Counted from the first letter of the stretch, positions 24,998-34,077 are shown. The stretch: DNA of 64,000 nt from Microcystis viridis FACHB-1342 (GCF_014698335.1 NZ_JACJSV010000012.1:1-64000), one strand, 5' to 3'. The notes: generated by a model not told the origin, from the sequence alone. Made by a program: numbers and translations.

Positions 24998-25984
24998 ATG
25001 AGAACATTCAACTTTTTAAGCTTCCCGCAAGTCCACAGACAGGCCCTAGTGAAAGCTGTCCTCGTGGCGATCGCTACCGTTTCCCTACTCCTAACCAGCG
25101 ATGTCATTAACCCCCAATCTGCCCAAGCATATCCTTTTTGGGCGCAACAAACCGCCCCGGAAACCCCCAGAGAAGCAACAGGTCGGATTGTCTGCGCGAA
25201 CTGCCATTTAGCCCAAAAACCCGCCGAAATTGAAATCCCCCACTCGGTATTACCCGATAGCGTCTTTGAAGCAGTAGTAAAAATCCCCTACGATCCCGCC
25301 AGTCAACAGGTGTTAGGAGACGGATCCAAGGGGGGTTTAAACGTCGGTGCAGTCTTAATGCTACCGGATGGTTTTAAAATCGCGCCCCCCGATCGCATTC
25401 CCGAAGAAATGCAGGAAAAACTCGGTGGAGTCTATTTCCAATCCTACAAAGAAGGTCAAGATAACGTGGTTATCGTCGGCCCCTTACCCGGTGATCAATA
25501 CAAAGAAATCGTTTTCCCCGTCCTGGCCCCCGATCCTAGCCAAAATAAAGGTATTCACTTCGGTAAATATGCTGTGCATTTAGGGGCCAATCGTGGTCGC
25601 GGTCAAGTGTACCCCACCGGTGAACCCAGCAATAATAACGCTTTCAAAGCTTCTACCGCAGGTACAATTAGCCAGATCAGCAAAACCGAAGCCGGTGGTT
25701 ATGAAGTCACCATCACTTCCCAAGCTGGCCCCGTGGTGGAAAATATTCCCGCAGGTCCTGAGTTAATCGTCTCGGAAGGTCAAGTGATCGAAGTGGGACA
25801 ATTTTTAACCAGTAACCCCAATGTTGGCGGTTTTGGTCAAAAAGAGACGGAAGTTGTCCTACAAAATCCCGGCCGGATCAAAGGATTAGTTTTATTCCTC
25901 GGTGGCATTATGTTATGCCAAATCCTCTTAGTTATTAAGAAAAAACAAGTGGAAACAGTACAAGCGGCCGAAATGAATTTCTAA
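24998..25984 (+). CDS. petA: Apocytochrome f
   Basis: The c-type cytochrome of the b6f complex, which reduces plastocyanin or cytochrome c6. From the ATG at 24998 the product has 328 residues. A signal peptide ends SAQA before YPFWAQQ, where the new N-terminal Tyr is the second haem ligand. The haem site is CANCH (Cys66, Cys69, His70), and a C-terminal membrane helix is [18 protein letters not shown] longer open frame from 24866 overlaps petC and is not used. An intrinsic terminator follows at 26012. Confidence 0.97.
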   Translation: MRTFNFLSFPQVHRQALVKAVLVAIATVSLLLTSDVINPQSAQAYPFWAQQTAPETPREATGRIVCANCHLAQKPAEIEIPHSVLPDSVFEAVVKIPYDPASQQVLGDGSKGGLNVGAVLMLPDGFKIAPPDRIPEEMQEKLGGVYFQSYKEGQDNVVIVGPLPGDQYKEIVFPVLAPDPSQNKGIHFGKYAVHLGANRGRGQVYPTGEPSNNNAFKASTAGTISQISKTEAGGYEVTITSQAGPVVENIPAGPELIVSEGQVIEVGQFLTSNPNVGGFGQKETEVVLQNPGRIKGLVLFLGGIMLCQILLVIKKKQVETVQAAEMNF

Positions 25985-26011
25985 TCGCAATATTTCGGTT
26001 ATTTTTGCTAG

Positions 26012-26036
26012 AAAGCGGGTTATTTGCCCGCTTTTT
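26012..26036 (+). terminator. Intrinsic terminator after petA
   Basis: An 8-bp perfect stem (AAAGCGGG / CCCGCTTT, loop of 7) runs straight into a TTTTT tract about 30 bp after the petA stop. It should end the petCA transcript before the mannose-1-phosphate guanylyltransferase gene. Confidence 0.8.
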
Positions 26037-26117
26037 AGCTTTGAGTCAGGAAAATGCTCACCGCTCGCTGCCGTCTGATACAATCGGTTCAGCTTAACCG
26101 ATAAGTGTCAATTTTTT

Positions 26118-27179
26118 ATGAATCAGTCGCTTGTTCCAGTCATTCTCGCCGGGGGTAAAGGGGAACGTTTTTGGCCTCTCAGTCGTCTAGCGCGTCCGAA
26201 ACAGTTTCTCTGTCTTGATGGTAGTGGTCGCAGTCTTTTACAAGCAACGGCCGATCGTCTATTATCTTTAGGGGCAGGTTGGGAAAATCTCTGGGTAATT
26301 ACCGCTAGTGCGATCGCTGATGGTGTCCGCGAACAACTGCCCGATTTACCGGAGAGTAACCTATTAGTGGAACCGGTGGGCAAGGATACGGCCCCGGCTG
26401 TGACTTGGGCTACTTTAGAAGTGATAAAACGTTATGGTAAAGAAGTGGCGATCGGTTTTTTTCCTGCCGATCATTATATTGGTAATCAAGAGGCTTATAT
26501 TAACACTTTAAAAGCGGCCGTAGAAGTGGCCGTCAGCCAAAAAGCGATCGTTACTTTAGGAATTAAACCCGATTATCCCTCCACCGGTTACGGTTATATC
26601 GAACAGGGAGAAAATCAAGGCGAATTTAATGGTTTACCCGTCTATAAAGTGAGTCGTTTTACGGAAAAACCCGATCGCACCACGGCTGAAAAATTCCTAG
26701 AAACGGGACTTTTTAGCTGGAATAGCGGAATGTTTATCTTTCAGGGACAAGTGGTTTTAGAGGAGCTAAAAACCCACGCTAATAATATTTTACAACCTCT
26801 GAGCGATCGGGGCATCGCTGCCTATGAGGATTTAGAGAAAAAAAGTATCGATTATGCTTTGATGGAAAAAACCCAACTCGCTTACGTTTTACCCGCTAAT
26901 TTCGGTTGGGATGATCTGGGAGATTGGAATGCTCTGGAAAGATTACTGGAAGCAAAGGGCAAAAATATTGAACTGGCCAATCATGTCGGTTTGGATACGG
27001 AGGGGGCTATTATCTATGCTAGTGATGAGGAAGAAGTGATCGTTACTATTGGTTTAAAAGATCTGGTAATTGTTCGCGACGGTAAAGCGACTCTCGTTGT
27101 CCACAAAGATCGTACCCAAGATATTAAACAAGTTCTCAAGCACTTACAAACCGATCCCAAATTGGAGAAATTGTTATAG
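26118..27179 (+). CDS. Mannose-1-phosphate guanylyltransferase
   Basis: Makes GDP-mannose from mannose 1-phosphate and GTP. The nucleotide-binding signature GGKGERFWPLSR and following RPKQ are at residues 12-28, with PVGKDTAPAV, FFPADHYI and FTEKPDRTTAEKFLE further on. WDDLGDWNAL is the usual C-terminal motif. At 353 residues it has only the transferase domain, without the isomerase domain found in long bifunctional forms. It supplies precursors for surface polysaccharide and lies alone between the petA terminator and a repeat-rich region. Confidence 0.9.
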   Translation: MNQSLVPVILAGGKGERFWPLSRLARPKQFLCLDGSGRSLLQATADRLLSLGAGWENLWVITASAIADGVREQLPDLPESNLLVEPVGKDTAPAVTWATLEVIKRYGKEVAIGFFPADHYIGNQEAYINTLKAAVEVAVSQKAIVTLGIKPDYPSTGYGYIEQGENQGEFNGLPVYKVSRFTEKPDRTTAEKFLETGLFSWNSGMFIFQGQVVLEELKTHANNILQPLSDRGIAAYEDLEKKSIDYALMEKTQLAYVLPANFGWDDLGDWNALERLLEAKGKNIELANHVGLDTEGAIIYASDEEEVIVTIGLKDLVIVRDGKATLVVHKDRTQDIKQVLKHLQTDPKLEKLL

Positions 27180-27260
27180 GATCGATATTAGTTACCAGCT
27201 TTTTCAGTAATCAGTGATCAGTAAACAGTAATCAGTGAAAAGACAGTAGGAAACCTCTAT

Positions 27261-27403
27261 TTAAGTAAGTAGTTATAATTAAATTGAAGATAGATTTTGT
27301 CTCTGATCCCCCCTGCCCCCCTTGATAAGGGGGGTGTCCATCCCCCCTTAGTCCCCCCTTGATAAGGGGGGTATTTGATAATTTTTAACGCCTACCTACT
27401 TAA
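27261..27403. mobile_element. TTAAGTA-ended miniature element, copy 1
   Basis: The terminal inverted repeats TTAAGTAAGTAG and CTACCTACTTAA match at 11 of 12 positions and enclose CCCCCCTTGATAAGGGGGG blocks that form strong hairpins. The left half is nearly identical to 42203-42275. The flanks (27205-27240 and 27425-27485) hold further short repeats of the kind CAGTAATCAGTGATCAG and TGATAACTGATAAC. No coding capacity is seen in this 308-bp gap. Confidence 0.6.
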
Positions 27404-27487
27404 TACTGCTCACTTAAAACTCAAATCTGATCACTGGTAACTTACCCACTGATAACTGATAACTGATCACTGATAACTGATAATACC

Positions 27488-29137
27488 GTGTTCTCACTCC
27501 CCCAAACCAGTCAAAGACAAAAAGAAATCCTTGAGATAGTTCTCGGCAACGGTTGGGACTATATGCGCGGGGTTTTAACCCTAGGAAAAACAGAAAATCC
27601 CCAGATTCCCACCCCAGAAGTTCTCAAAAAAATCCTTGTGGAATTGGGTCCTTTTTATGTCAAATTGGGACAGTTACTTAGTACCCGTCCCGATCTGCTA
27701 CCCGCTAATTATATCGAGGCTTTAACTGCCCTACAAGCGCAAGTTCCTCCCGTTGCTTGGACAGATATAGAAATAGTCATCACCGAACAGTTAGCAAAAC
27801 CGATCGAACAGGTATTTAAGTATATTAATACCCAACCGATCGCCGCAGGATCGATCGGGCAAATTCATCGGGCAACTTTATTATCTGGGGAGGAAGTAGC
27901 GATTAAAGTCTTGCGTCCGGGGATCGAAAAAATTGTCGCCCAAGATAGTGCCTTAATTAAGGGAATTGCTGATTTAGTTGCCCTCACAGAATTTGGTCAA
28001 AGTTATGACGTTGTTGACTTAGCAGAGGAGTTTATTAAAGCAGTTAATGCGGAATTAGATTTCACCCAAGAAGGTCATTATACTGACCAATTACGCTATA
28101 ATTTAACCCAGAGTCGGTGGTCAGAACCCAAACAGTTAGTTATTCCTAAAATTTATTGGCACTTAACTAATTCCAAGCTATTAGTGTTAGAATGGTTAGA
28201 AGGAAAACAAATTTTAGAGGCTGATGTTTCTAGACCGCCAACTGAGCAAGCAATTTCCCAAAGAAAAAGTGAAATAACTAGAATTTTGTTTCGGTCATTT
28301 TTTCAACAAATTTATATTGATGGCTTCTTTCATGCCGATCCTCACCCGGGTAATATTTTCTATCTTGACGATGGTAGAGTGGCTTTAATTGACTGTGGTA
28401 TGGTGGGCAGATTAGACCCGCAAACTCAACAAATTTTAACAGAATTGTTATTAGCAATTGTTGACTTAGATGCGAAAAGATGCAGTCAACTAACTATTAA
28501 ACTGTCCGAGTCAGTAGTTCCGATTACTTTAGTACAATTAGAGGTGGATTATGAGCGGATGTTGCGAAAATATTATAACCTCAATTTAAATCAAATTAAC
28601 TTTAGTGAGGTGGTTTATGAACTTTTGCAAATTGCCCGTCGCAATAGAATTAAACTTCCGGGTAATTTAGGTTTATTTGCCAAAAGTCTCGCTAATCTAG
28701 AAGGAACTGCCCGAAAATTTAATCCTGATATTAATATCCTGGAAGAAGTTAAACCGCTATTAACTAATATTCTTGAACAACAGTTAATCGGTAGCACTCC
28801 CCTACAAACTGCCCTAAGAACAGTTTTAGACTTGAAATCTTTTTCCCTGAAATATCCCCGTCAAATTGAAGTTTTACTAGATGGTTTAACCTCGGAAACT
28901 TTAAATGTTAATCTGAAAATTCGCGACTTAGATAATCTCCGTCGCAGTTTAGATAATTCCGCCAATCGACTAGCTTTTAGTGTGATTATTGGTTCCTTAA
29001 TTATCGGGGCCGCCATTGTCACAGCCAGCACCCAATCTCGGCAATTAACTATTATTAGTACCGTATTATTTGCTACAGCTAGTTTTATCGGTTTATGGTT
29101 AGTTGTCGGTATCCTGCGATCAGGAAGATTGCGCTAG
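27488..29137 (+). CDS. AarF/UbiB (ABC1) family atypical kinase
   Basis: A 549-residue member of the ABC1/UbiB family, which binds ATP and supports isoprenoid-quinone metabolism; the true substrate is unknown. The family-specific YVKLGQLLSTRPDLLP replaces a normal kinase N-lobe helix. Also present are AGSIGQIHRA (alanine-rich loop), EVAIKVLRPG (lysine), DGFFHADPHPGNIF (catalytic loop) and LIDCGMVGRL (metal site). Two C-terminal hydrophobic helices, ending LWLVVGIL, suggest membrane attachment. The start is GTG at 27488. Cyanobacteria carry several paralogues, so no symbol is given. Confidence 0.9.
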   Translation: MFSLPQTSQRQKEILEIVLGNGWDYMRGVLTLGKTENPQIPTPEVLKKILVELGPFYVKLGQLLSTRPDLLPANYIEALTALQAQVPPVAWTDIEIVITEQLAKPIEQVFKYINTQPIAAGSIGQIHRATLLSGEEVAIKVLRPGIEKIVAQDSALIKGIADLVALTEFGQSYDVVDLAEEFIKAVNAELDFTQEGHYTDQLRYNLTQSRWSEPKQLVIPKIYWHLTNSKLLVLEWLEGKQILEADVSRPPTEQAISQRKSEITRILFRSFFQQIYIDGFFHADPHPGNIFYLDDGRVALIDCGMVGRLDPQTQQILTELLLAIVDLDAKRCSQLTIKLSESVVPITLVQLEVDYERMLRKYYNLNLNQINFSEVVYELLQIARRNRIKLPGNLGLFAKSLANLEGTARKFNPDINILEEVKPLLTNILEQQLIGSTPLQTALRTVLDLKSFSLKYPRQIEVLLDGLTSETLNVNLKIRDLDNLRRSLDNSANRLAFSVIIGSLIIGAAIVTASTQSRQLTIISTVLFATASFIGLWLVVGILRSGRLR

Positions 29138-29149
29138 AAATTCTCGCCA

Positions 29150-29557
29150 TTAAATTAAGATTTGTTGTTGTAAAAATTTCGCCCACCGACTAGCCAATTC
29201 AACTTCAGTAAAGGGAATTTTTTCAGGCGATCGCTCCTTAAAAATAAATTCTAGAAAAGGGGAACCCTGCGGGGGAAGAGCATCTAAATCCACCACTTGA
29301 TTATTAACTAGCAGACGGATTTCTTTGACCTCCTCTAGGGAAAAAGTTTGTAAATTGATCACTCCCTTACGAGTTGGTTTTCCCCAAGTGATAATTTTAT
29401 CTTTTTGACCTAAGACAGAATATATATCATACTTAGCTCGCTCGAAGTTTTCCGCCCATTGTCGATAGATTTCCACTTTTTGGTATTCATTCCAACCACT
29501 CCAAGCCAACCAAATAAATAGAATTAATAAAGGTGTCCACAATAACCCGCGTTCCAT
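29150..29557 (-). CDS. Membrane-anchored conserved hypothetical protein
   Basis: A 135-residue protein with one N-terminal hydrophobic helix (LLWTPLLILFIWLAWSGW) and a soluble domain of about 110 residues containing LGQKDKIITWGKPTRKGVIN and LPPQGSPFLEF. The family, which I believe to be restricted to cyanobacteria, has no assigned role. It is convergent with the UbiB-like gene (12 bp between the ends) and diverges from argJ. The N-terminal helix could be an anchor or an uncleaved signal. Confidence 0.6.
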   Translation of the reverse strand: MERGLLWTPLLILFIWLAWSGWNEYQKVEIYRQWAENFERAKYDIYSVLGQKDKIITWGKPTRKGVINLQTFSLEEVKEIRLLVNNQVVDLDALPPQGSPFLEFIFKERSPEKIPFTEVELASRWAKFLQQQILI

Positions 29558-29737
29558 AAACTATCTCTCCAAAATTCTGGCCAATTAATCGTATTTTAGG
29601 CTAATTTGCAGCCAGGAATTATCAGCCGTCGGCCTTTTTTCCCCACTTCCCAACCCGAAACGGTCAAACCCTTTGCTAATTTTTGGCTTTTTACTTGCTA
29701 TAATCGAGTGTCGAATTTGAGTAGGAGACGGGAGAAA

Positions 29738-30979
29738 ATGGCCGATTGGCAGGAAATAGAGGGGGGGATCACGGCCCCAAAAGGATTTAAATCCGCAGGG
29801 ATGGCTGCGGGGCTAAAACCGTCCGGTTTGCCCGATTTAGCCCTAATTGTCTCGGAAACAGAAGCGATCGCCGCCGGAGTCTTTACCACCAGTCAAGTGC
29901 GGGCCGCTTGCGTCGATTATTGCCGTCAACGCCTACAAACTAAAGCCAGCGCCAGGGCGATTTTGTGTAATGCCGGCCAAGCAAACGCCGCCACGGGGGA
30001 AGCTGGATGGCAAGACGCTCTCGATAGTGCCGCCGCCTTGAGCCAAGTTTTAGGGATTCCCGCCGATGCAATTTTGCTGGCTTCTACGGGAGTGATCGGG
30101 CAACGGATTCGCATGGATGCGTTAACCGCCGCTTTACCGACCTTAGCAGGTTTATTGTCGGAAAATGGCGGCGAAAGCACGGCCCAGGCGATTATGACCA
30201 CGGATCTAGTCCCCAAATCGATCGCCTTGCAAACCACCATCGATGGTCGTCCGGTCACAATTGGGGGAATTGCCAAGGGATCGGGGATGATTCACCCGAA
30301 TATGGCGACGATGCTCTCCTTTATTACCTGTGATGCCGCAGTATCGACGGTTCTCTGGCAAAATATGTTAAGTCGGGCGGCTAATAAAAGTTTTAATCAG
30401 ATTACGGTGGATGGGGACACCAGTACCAATGACAGTCTGATCGCCTTGGCTAATGGTCAATCGCGCACCACGGCGATCACAGAAATGGGCCGGGATGCCC
30501 AAAAGTTAGAGGCCATGTTAACGGAAGTTTGTCAATACCTGGCCAAAGCGATCGCCCGGGATGGGGAAGGAGCCACCTGTTTAATAGAAGTGCGGGTTTC
30601 GGGGGCGGCCGATGATCAGTCCGCTCGTCAGATTGCTCGCACCATTGCCGGTTCTTCCTTAGTAAAATCGGCGGTTTTCGGTCGGGATCCCAACTGGGGA
30701 CGAATTGCGGCGGCCGCGGGCCGGGCCGGGGTTGTCTTCCATCAAGAAGACCTACAAATCAAGTTAGGCGACTTCGTGATGATGGAAAATGGTCAACCTC
30801 TGGCGTTCGATCGAGCTAGTGCCAGTAATTACCTGAAAGCGGCAGCAAGCGGGGATTATTTACGAGAAGATACCGTTTTAATGTCTATCTGTATCGGTAA
30901 CGGTTCGGGAACAGGTACGGCCTGGGGTTGCGATCTTAGTTACGATTACGTCAAAATTAACGCCGAGTACACCACTTAA
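29738..30979 (+). CDS. argJ: Bifunctional ornithine acetyltransferase / N-acetylglutamate synthase
   Basis: ArgJ recycles the acetyl group in arginine synthesis, moving it from acetylornithine to glutamate. The 413-residue precursor cleaves itself before Thr191 in HPNMATMLSF into alpha and beta chains. The start MADWQEIEGGITAPKGFKSA and the motifs ASTGVIGQR, GDTSTNDS and FGRDPNWGRIAAAAGRAG are typical. The ATG at 29738 has a good AGGAGACGGGAG leader; the open frame upstream to 29606 is not family-like. Arginine is also one of the two monomers of cyanophycin, made by cphA in this window. Confidence 0.95.
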   Translation: MADWQEIEGGITAPKGFKSAGMAAGLKPSGLPDLALIVSETEAIAAGVFTTSQVRAACVDYCRQRLQTKASARAILCNAGQANAATGEAGWQDALDSAAALSQVLGIPADAILLASTGVIGQRIRMDALTAALPTLAGLLSENGGESTAQAIMTTDLVPKSIALQTTIDGRPVTIGGIAKGSGMIHPNMATMLSFITCDAAVSTVLWQNMLSRAANKSFNQITVDGDTSTNDSLIALANGQSRTTAITEMGRDAQKLEAMLTEVCQYLAKAIARDGEGATCLIEVRVSGAADDQSARQIARTIAGSSLVKSAVFGRDPNWGRIAAAAGRAGVVFHQEDLQIKLGDFVMMENGQPLAFDRASASNYLKAAASGDYLREDTVLMSICIGNGSGTGTAWGCDLSYDYVKINAEYTT

Positions 30980-30999
30980 AGCGATCGATTCTCTAAACA

Positions 31000-31120
31000 G
31001 GCTCTCTTGTCCTTGCTGGATTGTATCCCAACAGCTTGATCAAAGGTTGACGTTAGGCTCTAGTCTATACCGACAATCTCGATGATCGATCCTGTTGATT
31101 ACACAGCATCCGAGAGAGCC
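31000..31120. mobile_element. GGCTCTCT-ended miniature element
   Basis: GGCTCTCT at 31000-31007 is inverted at 31113-31120 (AGAGAGCC), enclosing 121 bp without a gene. The ends resemble those of the elements at 7506, 36945 and 46224, so it may be another ISL3-like derivative, though the interior is different. It lies between argJ and the pentapeptide-repeat gene. No target duplication is evident. Confidence 0.4.
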
Positions 31121-31245
31121 GATTACCCGATTAACAGATAAACTTTAATGGTTGGATTTTACTGAATTTCAACCAACCTCGAAAACAGTTTTGTTAGTCC
31201 CTCAGTCCCTTGGCAAAATCCATCTATTGGCGGGGAAAACGCTGC

Positions 31246-32520
31246 ATGGTTCCGAGAAAATCACCACGAATTCCTTTAGAATTGCACCAGATCAAGGCTC
31301 ACGAGTTTTATCAAAAACGGCTGGCATCGGGTAAAGAAGGCAATGAGATAGATGACTGGCAGCAAGCGAAAGAATATTTGAGCCAACATCCCAGAGCGAT
31401 TTTTGCTTGGAATCTAAAGATGCCCTATCGCGGGGGAAAAAGGCTAATTAAAAGATTGTTGCTATCGCTCCAGTCTCTTGTCAGAGTTGCTTGGAAACTG
31501 CTAATCTTTCCCTTCTGGCTATTTCAGCAAATACCGGGGCTTTTTGCCCGTGAAGACAAAGACAGCCGCACCTTTGCCATTGATGTGGTCAAAACGATTA
31601 TTTCTGCCCTGGGATTAATTGCTACCCTTTTCGCAGGAATCGGGCTTTTTGTCAATTATCTCAATTCTCAAGCGGAAAGGCAACTGACTCAGGAACGTCT
31701 TATTACCGAGCGCTTCTCGAAAGCTGTCGAGCAAATCGGTAATCCTAAAGAGGAGGTGGTAATTGGCGGCATTTATTCCCTAGAGCGAATTGCCAAAGAT
31801 TCTCCCAAGGATCAATGGAGAATTATGGAAGTGCTGACTTCCTACATTCGTAAAAATTCCCCCATTCCCTCGAATATTCAACAACTGGAGCCAGAGGAAA
31901 GAGAGAAGGCCCTAGAAAAGCTCCCTTCCGTGAGTATTCCAGTTCAGGCCGCTTTAACGGTAATCGGCCGGCGTAAAGTTGAGAATGACCAAGCTGGGGA
32001 TAATTTGGCTGAAACAACTGACCCTAATAAAATTAAAATTCTTGATTTAAGTCGGACAAATTTGAGGGGAGCCAAGCTCAACGGAGCCGACCTCAAGGGA
32101 GCCAACCTCGACGGAGCCAACCTCAACGGAGCCAAACTCTGGGTAGCCTACCTCAACGGAGCCAACCTCAACGGAGCCAACCTCAACGGAGCCAAACTCT
32201 GGGTAGCCTACCTCAACGGAGCCAACCTCCTCAACCGAGCCAACCTCAACCGAGGCATCCTCACCACAGGCTGGCTCATCGCCAACCTCGACGAAGCCAA
32301 CCTCAACGGAGCCAACCTCAACGGAGCCGTGGGTCTTAATCCAGAACAAATTAAATCGGCCTGCTTTTGGGAAAGGGCAATATACACGGAAGCCAAGTGG
32401 GATGAAGATACAGAATTATGGGTGGCTGCTGACCGGGAAGCCAATCAACGAGAAATCGAGAAACTCAAAAGGGACAAAAACTCAGATCCGCCAAATCCGA
32501 TCGATTGTAATACTAAATAG
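31246..32520 (+). CDS. Membrane protein with DUF2934-like and pentapeptide-repeat domains
   Basis: A protein of about 424 residues; the start at ATG 31246 is tentative, since the frame is open to 31210. Order: a DUF2934-like segment (KEGNEIDDWQQAKEYLSQHP), two hydrophobic stretches (LLIFPFWLFQQIPGLF and VVKTIISALGLIATLFAGIG), a helical linker, then A(N/D)LxG pentapeptide repeats (about 32050-32330), which fold as a right-handed beta-helix. Two adjacent 60-bp units (32101-32160, 32161-32220) differ by one base, a recent duplication of four pentapeptides. The stop codon is formed at the junction with the inserted miniature element at 32519, and the last residues (CNTK) seem to come from a transposase fragment. 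Confidence 0.75.
   Translation: MVPRKSPRIPLELHQIKAHEFYQKRLASGKEGNEIDDWQQAKEYLSQHPRAIFAWNLKMPYRGGKRLIKRLLLSLQSLVRVAWKLLIFPFWLFQQIPGLFAREDKDSRTFAIDVVKTIISALGLIATLFAGIGLFVNYLNSQAERQLTQERLITERFSKAVEQIGNPKEEVVIGGIYSLERIAKDSPKDQWRIMEVLTSYIRKNSPIPSNIQQLEPEEREKALEKLPSVSIPVQAALTVIGRRKVENDQAGDNLAETTDPNKIKILDLSRTNLRGAKLNGADLKGANLDGANLNGAKLWVAYLNGANLNGANLNGAKLWVAYLNGANLLNRANLNRGILTTGWLIANLDEANLNGANLNGAVGLNPEQIKSACFWERAIYTEAKWDEDTELWVAADREANQREIEKLKRDKNSDPPNPIDCNTK
32101..32220 (+). repeat. Tandem 60-bp duplication within the pentapeptide-repeat gene
   Basis: Bases 32101-32160 and 32161-32220 are identical except for one G/A difference at the tenth position. Each unit encodes 20 residues including GAKLWVAYL, that is four pentapeptides. 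The near-identity shows a very recent in-frame expansion, probably by slippage or unequal recombination. Confidence 0.9.
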
Positions 32521-32732
32521 GGTTTGCGGCAAAAAGTAGGGGCGAAGCATTCGGATAGGAAATCTCCGGTTTCACCGATAGGTTATGCCCAAATGCTTCG
32601 CCCCTACAGGACGCGGGCCGATGAAAACGCAAGGTTTGGAAGCATGATTCTCTCAAAATCTTGCACCTGTTTGGCGAGAAAAGCCACAAAACCCTTACCT
32701 TATCTACATTTCACATTTATTCAGCCAACCCT
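32519..32732. mobile_element. AGGGTTTGC-ended miniature element, copy 2
   Basis: A 214-bp copy of the element at 10161-10375, with ends AGGGTTTGC / CCAACCCT and flanked on both sides by AAAT (32515-32518 and 32733-32736). Joining the flanks while keeping one AAAT restores an open frame from NTK directly into KYYENF-type transposase sequence. This supports AAAT as the target duplication. The first two bases of the element complete the TAG stop of the pentapeptide gene. Confidence 0.75.
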
Positions 32733-32876
32733 AAATATTATGAAAACTTTTCTGACTTTTCTTCAGCTATTTATGAATGTCTGAATGATGCCCATCTGAA
32801 ACATAAAAAAGAACTGAATTCCTTGCTTACTCTACCATTTCAGAAGTTGAATAAATCTCAGATTATGAACGTCTAA
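32733..32876 (+). pseudogene. C-terminal fragment of an IS630-type transposase
   Basis: The frame reads KYYENFSDFSSAIYECLNDA followed by HLKHKKELNSLLTLPFQKL and ends SQIMNV before TAA. This pattern is typical of the last 45-50 residues of cyanobacterial IS630-family transposases. The upstream part is missing. The miniature element at 32519-32732 is inserted in it, and the short NTK end of the pentapeptide gene appears to be its continuation. Downstream (32877-33115) I see no gene. Confidence 0.6.
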
Positions 32877-33115
32877 AGTATAGTTGGTCGTTAATTGCCA
32901 TGTCTGCTATGATACAATTAGGGGGTGCTGCTTTAGCAAAGATTGATAGTGAACACTCATTATTATATTAATAAATATGAATAAATATGAAGTAATTTAA
33001 GTTTCCAAGAGAATGAACCCGATCTTTTTTACTATGGGGGTAAAACTGATTTTCAATTTCTCAGCTTGAAAGGTGAACCCAGATTAAGCTATCTGAACAA
33101 TAAGAGGACAAGCCA

Positions 33116-33310
33116 ATGTTTGAAGATTTTACCTATATTACCGATGAGGCTTTTTTAGAGAATTATTGGTGGGAAGAAAAAGTTATCTGTTCCCACTGCC
33201 AAGGCAAAGGAAGAATCTATCTAGAGACAGAGAATGAATCCGTCCCCTGTAAATTCTGTGAAGGTGAAGGCATTATTCAACGAAAACAAAAGGAGACTAA
33301 CTATTCCTAA
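33116..33310 (+). CDS. Small DnaJ-type zinc-finger protein
   Basis: A 64-residue protein with two CxxCxGxG-like motifs (CSHCQGKG and CKFCEGEG), which together form one DnaJ-type zinc centre. The N-terminal 25 residues are acidic and aromatic (FEDFTYITDEAFLENYWW). Such stand-alone zinc domains act as chaperones or assembly factors in photosynthetic organisms, but no target can be named. An AAGAGGAC leader lies 8 bp before the ATG. It is convergent with the CpcD-DUF1816 gene. Confidence 0.7.
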   Translation: MFEDFTYITDEAFLENYWWEEKVICSHCQGKGRIYLETENESVPCKFCEGEGIIQRKQKETNYS

Positions 33311-33336
33311 AAATCTGTATAATTAGATACCATATA

Positions 33337-33753
33337 TTAAAAATCTTCTTGAGTTAAAACCTCGGGCTGACATTGTTTAATTTCGCTGTTAATCCCCACA
33401 GCAGATTCCGATTGTAGGTCTTCGATATAACCGGATTGATGGGATAAAGCTTCAGAAAAACTCTCAAACGGACCGAAATAATAGAGACATTTCGGCTGGG
33501 TGGTGGTGATCTCTATCCACCAGGGTTGAGGTGGTAAACTAGGCTTAATGGAGACAGTTTCTGGGTCAAGAGGCTTTATACTGAGAATCCTGGCACCTTG
33601 GCGCAGGAGGCGCTGTGTTTCTTGACTCATGCGGCTTTTAGGTACTCGCAGGACTGTCCGGGAGAAGCGTTGAGGCAAAGAGCCAGAAGAACCGGAAAAA
33701 ACAACTTCATAGAGAAATATTTGATTCTCTCCCTGATTATTAGCCTCTAGCAT
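33337..33753 (-). CDS. CpcD-like / DUF1816 fusion protein
   Basis: A 138-residue protein joining two cyanobacterial domains. Residues about 10-63 match the CpcD/phycobilisome-linker C-terminal domain (LPQRFSRTVLRVPKSRMSQE, then GARILSIKPL). Residues about 75-122 match DUF1816 (WWIEITTTQPKCLYYFGPF, GYIEDLQSESAVGI). It lacks the large Pfam00427 linker domain, so it is not a structural rod linker. It may bind phycobilisome ends or regulate their assembly; this is inferred from the domains. It diverges from the histidine kinase gene, 363 bp away. Confidence 0.75.
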   Translation of the reverse strand: MLEANNQGENQIFLYEVVFSGSSGSLPQRFSRTVLRVPKSRMSQETQRLLRQGARILSIKPLDPETVSIKPSLPPQPWWIEITTTQPKCLYYFGPFESFSEALSHQSGYIEDLQSESAVGINSEIKQCQPEVLTQEDF

Positions 33754-33796
33754 ACAGAAAAGATTCTCTTTTGGGGGTAAGGGTTAAAAAAAACAG

Positions 33797-33927
33797 ACGC
33801 TACTTTGAGCAGATGACTCAAGCAAAATCATCTCCTAACAGAGTAGCGCATCTTGATACCATAGCATAGAGCGGCAAAAAGTTAGGTTTTGACCTATTCT
33901 CCCCTCACAGCATGGCTTAAGGGGAGA
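33797..33927. other. Two hairpins in the CpcD-DUF1816 / kinase divergent region
   Basis: The first hairpin (33797-33847) is imperfect, with outer arms CGCTACT/AGTAGCG and inner arms AGATGA/TCATCT. The second (33898-33927) pairs TCTCCCCT with AGGGGAGA around a 14-nt loop and resembles the subterminal hairpins of IS200/IS605 elements. A dispersed repeat (33984-34077) follows. No gene is seen in this 363-bp stretch. Confidence 0.4.
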
Positions 33928-33983
33928 TTCTTCCACAGGAAGAACCCGATAGAGTTCTTTATGATGCTGTAGCCGGATATATG

Positions 33984-34077
33984 GCTGTTATCTTAATGGT
34001 GAGGTACAAAGTTTTTGTTTTCGGGAGTCGGTCGTCGATGCCCAATCCTGTTATACTTCATCTTTATGATAAACAAT
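33984..34077. repeat. Dispersed repeat F, copy 1
   Basis: The block with TTATCTTAATGGTGAG, a GTTTTT-rich middle and GGGAGTCGRTC is repeated at 39291-39386 with several mismatches. The second copy adjoins an IS30 transposase remnant, so this is probably an IS end or a miniature derivative. Confidence 0.5.

Noticed and set aside
32047-32349. 100-codon ORF rich in SVEVGSVEVG on the minus strand
   Set aside because: It is the antisense reading of the pentapeptide repeats; the repeat pattern is explained by the plus-strand gene.
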